Positions 35,492-45,299 of a DNA stretch of 64,000 nt are shown piece after piece. The stretch comes from Acidovorax sp. A1169. GTDB taxonomy: Bacteria > Pseudomonadota > Gammaproteobacteria > Burkholderiales > Burkholderiaceae_C. Each line of letters opens with the position of its first letter. Position 1 is the stretch's first letter. The notes below the pieces were generated by a model. The model was not told the origin of the DNA. It worked only from the letters and a program-made list of their open reading frames with translations, and did not search any database. The DNA lies in assembly GCF_030704685.1 (NCBI RefSeq), contig NZ_JAUZDX010000017.1:1-64000 (forward strand), in the 5' to 3' direction. The translations under genes and the position numbers were made by a program.

Positions 35492-35577
35492 TATAGATAA
35501 GTTGCACCCTTGCCACGGATGCTGTGTAAAGCTGGTCCAAAATAGCTGCGCCCCCGCCATCCACTCCACGGCCATCC

Positions 35578-36684
35578 ATGAGCACCACCCCCCCTTCTGC
35601 GAACCAATCCGTGCGCCTGGCGCCCGAACAACGCTGGGCCGATGAGCTGACCCGCCTGGCTGCGGCAGACACCCACGCCCGGCCGCCGGGCTGGAAGCTC
35701 TCGCCGCGTGCGGTGCGCCAGTTCATCCTGGGCGATGCCAAGCTGCAGGTGACGCAGAAGTTCTTCGGCGACGACCCGCTGGTGGACCGCGCCATCGTCA
35801 CGCTCATGGGCCACCAGGGGCTGATGCTGGTGGGCGAGCCGGGCACGGCCAAGTCGCTGCTGTCGGAGCTGCTCTCGGCGGCCATCAGCGGCGACTCGGG
35901 CCTCACGGTGCAGGGCACGGCCGGCACCACCGAAGACCACATCAAGTACAGCTGGAACTACGCCCTGCTGCTGGCCGAGGGCCCGAGCCAGCGCGCGCTG
36001 GTGCCCTCGCCGCTGTACCAGGCCATGCGCGCGGGCAAGCTGGTGCGCTTCGAGGAAATCACGCGCTGCCCACCCGAGATCCAGGACGTGCTGATCTCGC
36101 TGATGAGTGACAAGCAGCTGATGATCCCCGAGCTCGGCGACGACGCGCGGCTCTTCGCCCAGCGCGGCTTCAACATCATTGCCACGGCCAACCTGCGCGA
36201 CCGGGGCGTGCACGAGATGTCGTCGGCGCTGAAACGCCGCTTCAACTTCGAGACCGTGCGCCCGATCCGCGACCACCAGTTCGAGGTAGACCTGGTGATG
36301 GCCCAGCTCACGCGCGAGCTGGCAGGCAGCGAGGCGCCGGTGAACGTACCACGCGACGTGGTGTCGCTGCTGGTCACCACCTTCCAGGAGCTGCGCGCGG
36401 GCCAGACGCAGGAGGGCACGGCCATCAAGGGGCTTGATGCCGTGATGTCCACCGCCGAGGCGGTGAACGTGGCCTATGCGGCCGCACTGCAGGCGCGCCA
36501 CTTCAACGACGGCGAGCTGACGCCACGCGAAATCGCCGGCCAGCTGCAGGGCGTGGTGCTCAAGGACAGCACCGAGGATGCCAAGCGCGTGCGCCACTAC
36601 TTCGACACCGTGGTGCGCGAGCGCGCGCGGCGCGACCCGCAGTGGAAGGCGTTTCACGACGCGGCCCGCTCGCTGTGGCAATAG
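35578..36684 (+). CDS. MoxR-type AAA+ ATPase, YehL-like
   Basis: A 368-residue AAA+ ATPase. Walker A GEPGTAKS is at 86-93. Walker B is KLVRFEE at 154-160, with Glu where most MoxR proteins have Asp, a variant I recall for the YehL branch. Sensor 1 is IIATANLRD, and the arginine-finger segment is SSALKRRF. It is followed 2 bp later by the DUF5682 gene. With the VWA, SWIM and DUF4132 genes 5.4 kb upstream, it completes the gene set of the E. coli yehI/L/M/P/Q group. It should power remodelling of a client by the VWA partner. Confidence 0.9.
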   Translation: MSTTPPSANQSVRLAPEQRWADELTRLAAADTHARPPGWKLSPRAVRQFILGDAKLQVTQKFFGDDPLVDRAIVTLMGHQGLMLVGEPGTAKSLLSELLSAAISGDSGLTVQGTAGTTEDHIKYSWNYALLLAEGPSQRALVPSPLYQAMRAGKLVRFEEITRCPPEIQDVLISLMSDKQLMIPELGDDARLFAQRGFNIIATANLRDRGVHEMSSALKRRFNFETVRPIRDHQFEVDLVMAQLTRELAGSEAPVNVPRDVVSLLVTTFQELRAGQTQEGTAIKGLDAVMSTAEAVNVAYAAALQARHFNDGELTPREIAGQLQGVVLKDSTEDAKRVRHYFDTVVRERARRDPQWKAFHDAARSLWQ

Positions 36685-36686
36685 CG

Positions 36687-39281
36687 ATGAGCGCTGTACC
36701 GCAGCCCCCGGGCCTGCCGCCGGAGATCGCGGCCCTGCTGCCTCAGCTGCTCGGTGACGAGGGCATCTTCTTCGTGCCCGTGCGCCACCACAGCCCGGCC
36801 TGCGCCTGGGCGCTGCGCCACCTGCTGCGCGAGATGCGCCCGGCGGCCGTGCTGATCGAGGGCCCGGATGACCTCGACGCCCTGCTGCCCCTGCTGCAGG
36901 ACCCGCTGACCCGCACCCCGGTGGCCTGGCTGTGCCAGGCCACGCGAGAGGCCAAGGCCGAGCCGCCTGACCCCGGCGAGGAAGGCGCCGAGGCCGAACC
37001 AGAGCCCACCGGGCCGCGCACCGTGACCAGCAGCTCCTTCTACCCCCTGTGCGACTACAGCCCCGAATGGATCGCCGTGCGCGAGGGTGCGGCCCTCGGC
37101 GCGCAGGTCGCACTCATCGACCTGCCCTGGCGCCTCAAGGCCTGGGAGCGCCGCTACGGCGGCGGCGACGACGGGGAGGAAACGCAGGCCCCCGACACCG
37201 CACGCAGCCAGATGGAGGAGCGCCACTTCGCCCACAGCCGCTACCTGAACGCCATGGCGCGCCAGCTCGGCTGCGTGGACCACCACGACCTGTGGGACCG
37301 TCTCTTCGAGCTGCGCACGCCCGAGGCGCTGGCCGACTGGCGCACGCTGTTCGCCGACGTGTTCAGCTGGTGCGCCATGGCCCGGCAGGACTACGAGCCC
37401 GAGGTGCTGGAAGCCGAGCTGAGCCTGCCGCGCGAGCGCCACATGGCCGCGCACATCCGCCGCTGGCGCAGCGCGGTGAGCGGCCCCATCGTGGTGGTGA
37501 CCGGGGGCTTTCACACCGCCGAGCTGCTGCGCAGCTGGAAGACCGCCCCGCCCATGGCGGCGCCCGCCAAGGCTTCGACGAAAAAAGGCAAGGCCACCGA
37601 GCCCGATGCCTGGCTGATCCGCTACAGTTTCGAGCAGCTCGATGCGCTCAACGGCTATGGCGCCGGCATGCCCTCGCCGGGCTACTACCAGCAGGTGTGG
37701 GAGGCATTGGAAGCCCGGCCACAGCGCGACGCCCCCGCAGCCGCGGCGGTACACCCCCTCACGGTGGTGGCGCTGGACCTGCTGACCCGCTTTGCGCAGC
37801 AGACGCGCGCACAGGACCAGGCCGACGCCGTTTCCACCGCGCTGGTGCAGGCCGCCGCGCTGCAGGCGGTGCGCCTGGCCGAGCTGCGTGGCAATGCCGG
37901 GCCGGGCCGGCAGGACCTGCTGGACGCGATCCGCTCGTGCTTTGTCAAGGGCGCGATGGACGAGGGCACGCGCGGCTTCACCGCCGACCTGCGCGCCTTC
38001 CTGGGCGGCACGCGCATCGGGGATGTGCCGCCCTCGGCCGGCTCGCCGCCGCTGATCGAGGACGCGCGCCGCCTGGCCCGCGCCGCTGGCGTGCGCCTGG
38101 ACGACAGCACCTCGCGCACGGTGCGGCTGGACCTGTACCGCAAGCCCTCGCACCGCGAGCGCAGCCGCTTCCTGCATGCCATGGCCTACCTCGATGCGGA
38201 CCTGGCGCAGTGGGTGGCTGGGCCCGATTTCATTGCCGGCAGCCGGCTGAACATGCTGTTCGAGGAATGGCGCGCCGCCTGGTCGCCCATGGTCGAGGCG
38301 CGCCTGATCGCGCTGGCCGGTGACGGCGCGAGCGTGGAGGCGGTGTGCCTGGCGCGCCTCCTGCGCGAAGAGGCGGCCCTGTCGGAACAGGGCCGCGGGC
38401 GCAGCGCCAGCGCCGCCGTGGCCTTGCTGCAGCGCGCCTGCCTGGTGGGCCTGCACGCGCGGCTGCCACAGCTGCTGGCCATGCTCTCGGCCCACCTCGA
38501 CGAGGACGCCTCGCTCGGCTCCGTCGTGGAATGCGGACATCGCCTGGTCACCCTGTGGCGGGCGCGCGAGCCGCTGGGCGTGCAGCAGAACCCGCAGCTG
38601 GCGGGCCTGCTGCAGCGCGTGTGGCCCGCCGCCCTGTACCTGCTTCCGCCGCTGGCGCAGACGCCAGCGGACGGGCAGGAGCAGGCCGTGCGCCTGCTGC
38701 TCTCACTGCGCGAACTGGGGCGCCTGCTCGCCAGCCTGGACGAAAGAGAAGACGCCAGTGCCATCGATGCCAGCCTGCTCACGGAGCACCTGCAACGTTT
38801 TGCCACCGGTGCCGGCGTTGCACCGGGCGTGGCCGGCGCCGCAACGGCGCTGCTCTACCTGGATGGCCACTGGGACGATGCGGCGCTGGACGCCGTGGTG
38901 CGCCAGCGCTTCGGCCCCGGCGCACAGCCGCAGGAGGCGGTGCAGTTCCTGAACGGCATGATGACCGCAGCGCCCGAGCTGCTGCTGCGCCTGCCGGCCC
39001 TGCTGCAGGGGCTGGACACGCTGGTGCGCCAGTGGGACGACGAGGCCTTCGTGGCCCACCTGCCGGACCTGCGCCAGGCCTTCACCGGGCTGCGCCCACA
39101 GGAAACGGCGGACCTGGCCACCAAGGTGGCGCAGCTGCACGCAACGGACGAGGCCACGGCTGCGACGCTCGCCGGCATGCACTACGAGACCACCGAAGAG
39201 GATCTGCACGCCGGCCTGCGCCTGCAGGCCTTGCTGGAAGCCAGCCTGCAGCGCGACGGGCTGGCGCACTGGATACGCTGA
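36687..39281 (+). CDS. DUF5682 family protein, YehM-like
   Basis: An 864-residue cytoplasmic protein. The N-terminus has the DUF5682 hallmarks FVPVRHHSP (29-37) and IEGPDD (57-62). A conserved second block reads VVVTGGFHTAELL near 270-282. The C-terminal half is Leu/Ala-rich and helical. The start at 36687 follows the MoxR stop after 2 bp, so the pair is cotranslated, as yehL-yehM in E. coli. The N-terminal fold resembles TraB/EreA-like hydrolases (conserved HHS and EGP motifs), suggesting a metal-dependent or hydrolytic activity, but this is only a family-level guess. It is convergent with bcsC, 9 bp away. Confidence 0.85.
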   Translation: MSAVPQPPGLPPEIAALLPQLLGDEGIFFVPVRHHSPACAWALRHLLREMRPAAVLIEGPDDLDALLPLLQDPLTRTPVAWLCQATREAKAEPPDPGEEGAEAEPEPTGPRTVTSSSFYPLCDYSPEWIAVREGAALGAQVALIDLPWRLKAWERRYGGGDDGEETQAPDTARSQMEERHFAHSRYLNAMARQLGCVDHHDLWDRLFELRTPEALADWRTLFADVFSWCAMARQDYEPEVLEAELSLPRERHMAAHIRRWRSAVSGPIVVVTGGFHTAELLRSWKTAPPMAAPAKASTKKGKATEPDAWLIRYSFEQLDALNGYGAGMPSPGYYQQVWEALEARPQRDAPAAAAVHPLTVVALDLLTRFAQQTRAQDQADAVSTALVQAAALQAVRLAELRGNAGPGRQDLLDAIRSCFVKGAMDEGTRGFTADLRAFLGGTRIGDVPPSAGSPPLIEDARRLARAAGVRLDDSTSRTVRLDLYRKPSHRERSRFLHAMAYLDADLAQWVAGPDFIAGSRLNMLFEEWRAAWSPMVEARLIALAGDGASVEAVCLARLLREEAALSEQGRGRSASAAVALLQRACLVGLHARLPQLLAMLSAHLDEDASLGSVVECGHRLVTLWRAREPLGVQQNPQLAGLLQRVWPAALYLLPPLAQTPADGQEQAVRLLLSLRELGRLLASLDEREDASAIDASLLTEHLQRFATGAGVAPGVAGAATALLYLDGHWDDAALDAVVRQRFGPGAQPQEAVQFLNGMMTAAPELLLRLPALLQGLDTLVRQWDDEAFVAHLPDLRQAFTGLRPQETADLATKVAQLHATDEATAATLAGMHYETTEEDLHAGLRLQALLEASLQRDGLAHWIR

Positions 39282-39290
39282 CGGGCTGGC

Positions 39291-42200
39291 TCAGTAAGGC
39301 GGGCTGTACGGCGAGCGCAGCGGCTGCACCGGCAGCGCAATGGGGCCGGTGATGGGCTGCAGCGCATAGCGCACATACAGCCCGCCCGCCACCTCGCGGA
39401 AGTTGCGTGCGTTGTCCACCGCCAGGTGGGCACCGACGAAGACCTGGGGCTGCCACTGGTACTCAAAGGCGCCGCCCAGGCTGTAACCCAGGCCGGTGCG
39501 CGACTGGCCGGCGTAGCTGGCGGTGGCGCCCTGGCCCGATGCGGCCAGTGCCGCCTGGGCTTGGCGCACCCCGTTGCCCGGGAAGTAGGGCGCGGCGTCT
39601 TCGCTGAAGTTCTGCACGCCCAGAGAGCCGCGCAGCTGGTAGGACAGGCGGCCGCTGCGCTCCATCCACTCGACCGGCAGGGCCAGCGATGCAAAGCGCT
39701 GCGGACTGAAGTAGCCACCGTGGCCGGCCGTGTGGTAGCGCAGGTTGTGCTCGTAGGCGAGCAGCGTGGCGCTCACCCCGGCCGTGAGGTCGGCGTCGGG
39801 CGTGCGGTGCAGGTGCCAGTACAGGCCACCGCCGAGTTCGGTGCGGGTGTTGCTGCGCACGCCCTCGCCTGTCAGGGTGTGCCAGGCACCGTAGCCGTAG
39901 CCGCCGCGCCGACCGTCGTCCCAGCCCAGCTGCGCGCGCAGGCCAGTGGCGAGCACGCCGCCCCAGCGCTCGCCGGTGCGGGCATCGCGGGCGCCGGCCA
40001 GGGACAGCAGGCTCTCGGTGACCACGCGGCGCGATGCCTCCACCGTGGCCGTCCAGTGCGGGCCGAGCAGGCCGCGCGAATCCAGCGGCGTGCGGTAGCG
40101 CACACCGCCGGTCAGGTCTACATGCCCCAGGCGCAGCGGCGCGGTGCCCAGGTCCAGGCGCAGGCCGCCCACCTCATAGGCCACACCCACGCCCACGCCG
40201 GTGTCACCCTGGCGGCCGGGCGTGCGGACACCCGTACCTTCCAGCGCGGCCACCGGCCCGCCACCGAAGCGGCTTGCGCTGCCATAGCCGCTGCCGACGG
40301 TGCCGGCGCGCGCATCGGCCGGGGTGATGCGCAGCGACAGCAGGCCATCGCCCGCGGCCCACTGCACCTGGATCGGGGCCTCGACCTCGGTCAACTGGTT
40401 CAACCCGGCCTCGCCGGTGCGCACCCGCCCGACCACGCCGACCGTGAAGGCCGTGGCACGGCTTTCACGGATGTCGCGCAGGGCATCGCGCGCAGCGGCA
40501 GGCGCACGCCCTGTGGCCTGGGCAGCGGCCAGCAGCTCCAACGCGCGCTGGGTGCGGCCCTGCACGCGGGCCAGCCGGCCTGCGGCAGCCAGCACCTGGG
40601 TATCGGCCGGCGCGGCGGCCAGGGCCCTGCTGGCAAGGGTGTCGGCATGCGCGTCGTCGCGCGCATCGGTGGCGGCGTCGAGCGCCTGTACCAGCAGCGG
40701 CACGTCGCCCGGCCAGGCCTGCAGCAGGCGCCCGTACAAAGCCCGCGCCCCGGCGTAGTCGCCGCTGGCCGCCAGCAAGCGTGCCTGCGCGGCCAGTAGC
40801 TGCGGCTCGCCGGGCTGGGCCTGCAGCAAGGGGGCCAGCAGGGCCAGGGCGCCCGCCCGGTCGCCGGCCTCGCGCAAGGCGTCGGCCCGGCGGACGGTGA
40901 AGGCGCGTTCGATGTCGGCCAGGCTGGCACGCTCGCGCGCCGCCAAGGGCCTGCTGTGCAGGGCGCCTAGGGTGTCCTGCAACGCGGCATCCTCGCGCGC
41001 TGCGAACAGCACCAGGGCGTATTGCAATTGCATGGCCGCATCGGGCCGGGGGCTCAGGGCCACCATCTGGCGTGCCAGTTCCAGCGCGCGCACCGTGTCG
41101 CCGGCATCGGCATGGCCCTGGGCCAGTACGCCCAGCAGCACGGGGTTCTGGCCGGCCATTGGCGCAGCCTGGGCCAGCGAAGCGCGCGCATCGTCTGCAC
41201 GGCCGGCAGCAGCCAGGGCCACGGCAGCATCCACCTGCAACTGCAGGGCGGCCCGCTGCTGCAGAGCAGCCATGTCGGCCGTGCGCTGCGGCGCAGGGAT
41301 GCGGGCCAGCAGATCGAGAGCGGCCTGCCAGTCGGTGGCTTCGGAGGCCAGCAAGGCGCTGGCATACAGGGCTTCGGGCGGGGGCGGATTGCCGGCCGCC
41401 TGCAGCAGGCCCTGCATGACGGCCCGGGCCTCGGCCGCACTGCCCACGCGCAGCGCCAGGCGCGCCAGGTCCAGCCGCACCCAGGGGTTGGCCGGATCGC
41501 TGGCCAGGGCGTTGTCGAGCGCCGCACGGACCGCGGCCTCGTCGCCCCGCGCCACGGCAGCGCGGGCCTGGCCCAGGGCCTGTGTGGCGCGCAGGCGCCC
41601 GAGGGCGCCCAGCTTGTCCTGCAGAGCGGCGGGCAGCCGCTCCATGAGTTCCAGGGCCTCGGCGCTGCGCTGGCCGCGTTCGAGCAGGCCCACCAGGCCG
41701 CGCAGTGCGTCAGGGTGGTCGCCCTGGCGGGCGAGGACCTGCCGGTAGAGGGCCTCGGCCGCATCGGGCTGGCCGGTTTGCGAAATCAGGTCCGCCAGCG
41801 CCACCTGGGCCGTCGCCTCCCCCGGTTTCAACTGCACCGCCTGCTGCAGCGTGGCGCGCGCCGCATCGTTGTCGCCACGCTCGCGGGCCGCGGTGGCATC
41901 CGCCACCAGCGCCCAGTAGCTGGCGCTGGCCAGGGCTTCGGCCCAGCGCGCGGGCGTGCCGGCCTGCGAGGCCTGCGTGAGCAGTTCGCGTGCAGCAGCG
42001 AACTGCCCCTGGCGCAGGCGCACGATGCCCAGGCCGCCCAGCGCATCGGCATCGCGCGCACGGGCGGCCAGCACACGCGTGAAGGCGGCGTCCGCTGCGG
42101 ACAGATCGTCGGCCTGCAGCGCACGAAAGCCCGCGGCGCTGCGCTGGCGCAGGGGGTCTGCGGGGCGCGCGGGGCTGGCCGCAGCCCGGCGTTGCGCGCC

Positions 42201-42986
42201 CTGCGCCTCGACCAGCCAGGCCTGCACCTGGGCCTCGCCTGGGTGGGCACGCAGGTAGTCGCGGTACAGCCCGGCGTCTGCCGGGCGGGTACCCACCCAG
42301 CCCAGGGCCTTGCGCCAGCTCTCGGTGGCGGCGGGCCCCACGCCGGGCTGGCTGGCCAGGCGGGCCAGCCCGGCGATACCCTCGCGCCGCGTGGCGTCGC
42401 GGTAGCTCAGGTGCTGGGCATAGGCCAGGGCCACGCGCGAATCGCCGGGTGATGCCTGGGCCAGCGATGCCAGGCCCTTGCGCGCCTCGTCCCAGCCATC
42501 GGGCGTGCCGCCCAGGGTCTGGTAGTACTCCAGGGCCAGCGGCCCGGTAGGGGCCCGCCCGCCCAGGGCCACTTGGTAGGCGGCCAGTGCTTCGCGGCCC
42601 TGGCCCTTGCGTGCCAGGGCGCGCGCCGCCTCGATGGGCGATGCGCCAACGCCGCCGGCACGCAGGGCCTGCTGCAGCCGGGCCACCAGCGGGCTCGCCG
42701 GGTGGGCGCGCTGCAGCTGGGCCAGGTAGCGCTGCGCGCCCTCGGGCCGGCGCGCGGCCAGCTCGGCCTGGGCCATGCCGTAGAGCGCGTCGGGGTGCGC
42801 GGGGTCGGTGCGCAGCAGCTTCTGCCATGCCTCGCCCGCACGCTCGGCATCGCCGAGCTCCTGCCAGTAGCGGGCCTGGTTGACCAGCGCCTGCGCCGCC
42901 GCGTCCTGCGCCAGGGTGCTGCCCGGGGCGGCCAGCGCACACAGCAGGGCACCAGTCATGAGGGAGGGGGCGCCGCGCACCGCCAC
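39291..42986 (-). CDS. bcsC: Cellulose synthase outer-membrane export protein BcsC
   Basis: A 1231-residue protein. After a short signal sequence (ending near TLAQ), about 800 residues of TPR-type helical repeats span the periplasm (PAHPDALYGMAQAELAARRPE; LQQAVQLKPGEATAQVALADL). The last 350 residues form the outer-membrane beta-barrel that exports the glucan. GTG at 42986 was taken as start, 3 bp after the BcsB stop; ATG 42959 is an alternative. It is the last gene of the bcs operon, convergent with the DUF5682 gene. No periplasmic cellulase gene (bcsZ) follows or precedes it in the operon. Confidence 0.93.
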   Translation of the reverse strand: MAVRGAPSLMTGALLCALAAPGSTLAQDAAAQALVNQARYWQELGDAERAGEAWQKLLRTDPAHPDALYGMAQAELAARRPEGAQRYLAQLQRAHPASPLVARLQQALRAGGVGASPIEAARALARKGQGREALAAYQVALGGRAPTGPLALEYYQTLGGTPDGWDEARKGLASLAQASPGDSRVALAYAQHLSYRDATRREGIAGLARLASQPGVGPAATESWRKALGWVGTRPADAGLYRDYLRAHPGEAQVQAWLVEAQGAQRRAAASPARPADPLRQRSAAGFRALQADDLSAADAAFTRVLAARARDADALGGLGIVRLRQGQFAAARELLTQASQAGTPARWAEALASASYWALVADATAARERGDNDAARATLQQAVQLKPGEATAQVALADLISQTGQPDAAEALYRQVLARQGDHPDALRGLVGLLERGQRSAEALELMERLPAALQDKLGALGRLRATQALGQARAAVARGDEAAVRAALDNALASDPANPWVRLDLARLALRVGSAAEARAVMQGLLQAAGNPPPPEALYASALLASEATDWQAALDLLARIPAPQRTADMAALQQRAALQLQVDAAVALAAAGRADDARASLAQAAPMAGQNPVLLGVLAQGHADAGDTVRALELARQMVALSPRPDAAMQLQYALVLFAAREDAALQDTLGALHSRPLAARERASLADIERAFTVRRADALREAGDRAGALALLAPLLQAQPGEPQLLAAQARLLAASGDYAGARALYGRLLQAWPGDVPLLVQALDAATDARDDAHADTLASRALAAAPADTQVLAAAGRLARVQGRTQRALELLAAAQATGRAPAAARDALRDIRESRATAFTVGVVGRVRTGEAGLNQLTEVEAPIQVQWAAGDGLLSLRITPADARAGTVGSGYGSASRFGGGPVAALEGTGVRTPGRQGDTGVGVGVAYEVGGLRLDLGTAPLRLGHVDLTGGVRYRTPLDSRGLLGPHWTATVEASRRVVTESLLSLAGARDARTGERWGGVLATGLRAQLGWDDGRRGGYGYGAWHTLTGEGVRSNTRTELGGGLYWHLHRTPDADLTAGVSATLLAYEHNLRYHTAGHGGYFSPQRFASLALPVEWMERSGRLSYQLRGSLGVQNFSEDAAPYFPGNGVRQAQAALAASGQGATASYAGQSRTGLGYSLGGAFEYQWQPQVFVGAHLAVDNARNFREVAGGLYVRYALQPITGPIALPVQPLRSPYSPPY

Positions 42987-42989
42987 GGG

Positions 42990-45299
42990 TCAGGCCTTTT
43001 TCTGCTGAAGCAGCAGGCGTGAGCGTGCCCGGGCGCGCAGCGACAGGTAGGCCACCAGCGCGATCAGCACGGCCGAGGCCAAGCCCAGCAGCGTGAGCAG
43101 CAGCGGGTTGCGCGAGAGGTACCACTGCGCGAACAGGAAGGGGTTGAGCCGGCCCACGTGGTAGGTCTTCTCGGCCACCAGGCTGTCCACCTGCTTGCCG
43201 CGTACCACGGCCGTGCTGCCCTGCACGAGCTGCAGGCGCTCGGGGTCGAGCAGGGCCTCGATGGCCTGGGTCAGGCCGGCGGCCTGGTTGCTGGCCACCA
43301 GCACCACGCTGCGGCCTTTGCGCAGGGGCGACTCGAAGCCGGCGATCACCGCATCGGTGCTCTGGCTGCTGAAGGCCACCTGCGCCTGGCGCGGCTGGGC
43401 GCCATCGTGCTGGCCCGGGTCCCACCAGGTGAGCAGGCGGTTGGCGAAGTCCGACAGCTGAAAGCGCCGCTCGCTGCCGCCCAGCGCCACCGGGATGGCA
43501 TCGGCCCAGCGCGTGAGCAGGGGCTGGTTGCTGCCCGAGGCCAGCACCAGCAGGTCCTTGTCGGCCAGCATGTCCACCTGGCTGGCCGCAGCCACGCGCA
43601 CGCCCGTGGCCGGGTAGCCGGTGGCACGGCCCATCAGGCCCATGAGGGAGAGGTAGGCGGTGTAGTCGCCAGCGACGGGCTGGTCGGGCAGCACCACGGC
43701 GGTCTGCGACAGGTCGGCCATGCGCGTGAACGGAAAGCCGGCATTGCCAAAGGCCGCCAGGTCCGGCATGGCGATGAAGTGCGCAAAGCCCGAGATGTCG
43801 ATGGTCGAATCGGGCTCCACCGTGCCGCGCACGTTGTCCAGCGGCACATCGCGGCAGGCCCCCACTTTGACCACGTCTTGGAAGTAGTGGAACTGCAGCT
43901 GCGTCTGCGCAGGCAGCTTGAACAGCGGCAGGCGAAACTGCTCGCGCGCGGGCACCGTCTCGCCCGTCGGCAGGGTGGCGGCTGCCAGGCGGTCCAGCAC
44001 GCCGGGCTCCTCATGCGAGACGGTGCGCAGCGGCAGCGCACGCAGGAACTGCTGGTTGGCGTTGATGTTGAGCGTGGACTTGTCCGCCGTGGGCCGGGGC
44101 GTGTAGCGGTAGCGCAGGTCCACCGGGATGCCCTTGTCGCGCCAGGCGAACAGGTCGGGCGGCAGCACGAAGTTGATGCGGATCAGGTCGGGCGAGTAGC
44201 CCGCCACATTGAGCGTGCGCTGCTCGGCCAGCTCGCCGAACTTCACCGGGCGCTCGGACGACAGCCAGTGCGGCGCGTCGTAGGGCTTGCGAGGCTTGAG
44301 TTCGGTGACCTCGGTGATGGTCGCCAGCGGGCCCGACAGCGCCGTGCCGCCCACAGCCAGGGCGCGCGCGGCGGTGGCCAGCTCGGCATCGTCGCGCCCC
44401 ATCACCAGCAGCAGCTTGCCATGCGGGTCGCCCGGGTGCGGCACCAGCGCCACCGTCGGGCCCTTGGCCTCGGGCAGGGACAGTCCGGGGATCTGCCGCG
44501 AGCCGGAGACCATGACCACAGCATTGCCACGCTCGGGCAGCGTGCCGACACGGGCAGGGAACTGCGCCCCGCGGAAGCCCGCGAGCGCGCCGAACCAGGA
44601 CGACAGCGTGCCCGCCGCCTCCAGCGCGCCGGATTCGGGCGCGGTGCCGAACACCAGGGGCAGGTTCAGCTGGCGCACGTCGCGCCGGTCGAAGAAGGGC
44701 TGGGGCAGCAGGGCTAGGTCATTGGCCTGGGCCACCGGGGCGACGGTGAGCTCCAGCGCGCTGTCGTTCCCAATGTTGGCCCACAGGCTGGTGTGCATGG
44801 GGTCTTCGCACTCGCGCGTGTAGTGGCCGATCAGCTCCAGGTTGATGCGGTTGAACTCGGTCAGCAGCCGCGCGGGGATGGGGATGTCGCGCTGCAGGTT
44901 GCGCCCGGCCTCCTGCGGCGGCACGGGGATGGTGGCGGCCACCTGCTCGTTGACCACCACCTTGATGTGCGAGATGTCGGCCAGCAGCGCGGGCGAGTAG
45001 GCATAGTTGAGCCGCAAGCGCGCCTGGGTAACGACCTCGTCGCTGCGGATGCTGAAGGCCACGCCGCTCGTGCCCTGCACACCGCGCAGCTGCAGCGGGA
45101 ACAGCGCACCAAGCTGCTTGAAGCTGGTCTGGTAGGTGCGCCCGCCTGGCACGGGGGCGACCGCAGGCTCGGCCACACCGGGCGCCGCCACTGCGTTGCG
45201 CGCGGTGGGCAGGGCCGCACTGGCCAGGACCAGCGCCACCACGGTAGGCAGCAGGCGCAGGCGGTGGGGGGTGTGGAGGGAAGGGTGTCGTGCGGTCAT
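42990..45299 (-). CDS. bcsB: Cellulose synthase regulatory/periplasmic subunit BcsB
   Basis: A 769-residue periplasmic protein with an N-terminal signal (cleavage near AVAAP) and one C-terminal transmembrane anchor (about 733-757) followed by a basic tail. The BcsB family pattern is clear: FKQLGALFPLQLRGVQG near the N-terminus and the double carbohydrate-binding/flavodoxin-like layout typical of BcsB. It forms the complex with BcsA that guides the nascent glucan through the periplasm. Its start overlaps the BcsA stop as ATGA. It lies directly upstream of bcsC. Confidence 0.95.
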   Translation of the reverse strand: MTARHPSLHTPHRLRLLPTVVALVLASAALPTARNAVAAPGVAEPAVAPVPGGRTYQTSFKQLGALFPLQLRGVQGTSGVAFSIRSDEVVTQARLRLNYAYSPALLADISHIKVVVNEQVAATIPVPPQEAGRNLQRDIPIPARLLTEFNRINLELIGHYTRECEDPMHTSLWANIGNDSALELTVAPVAQANDLALLPQPFFDRRDVRQLNLPLVFGTAPESGALEAAGTLSSWFGALAGFRGAQFPARVGTLPERGNAVVMVSGSRQIPGLSLPEAKGPTVALVPHPGDPHGKLLLVMGRDDAELATAARALAVGGTALSGPLATITEVTELKPRKPYDAPHWLSSERPVKFGELAEQRTLNVAGYSPDLIRINFVLPPDLFAWRDKGIPVDLRYRYTPRPTADKSTLNINANQQFLRALPLRTVSHEEPGVLDRLAAATLPTGETVPAREQFRLPLFKLPAQTQLQFHYFQDVVKVGACRDVPLDNVRGTVEPDSTIDISGFAHFIAMPDLAAFGNAGFPFTRMADLSQTAVVLPDQPVAGDYTAYLSLMGLMGRATGYPATGVRVAAASQVDMLADKDLLVLASGSNQPLLTRWADAIPVALGGSERRFQLSDFANRLLTWWDPGQHDGAQPRQAQVAFSSQSTDAVIAGFESPLRKGRSVVLVASNQAAGLTQAIEALLDPERLQLVQGSTAVVRGKQVDSLVAEKTYHVGRLNPFLFAQWYLSRNPLLLTLLGLASAVLIALVAYLSLRARARSRLLLQQKKA

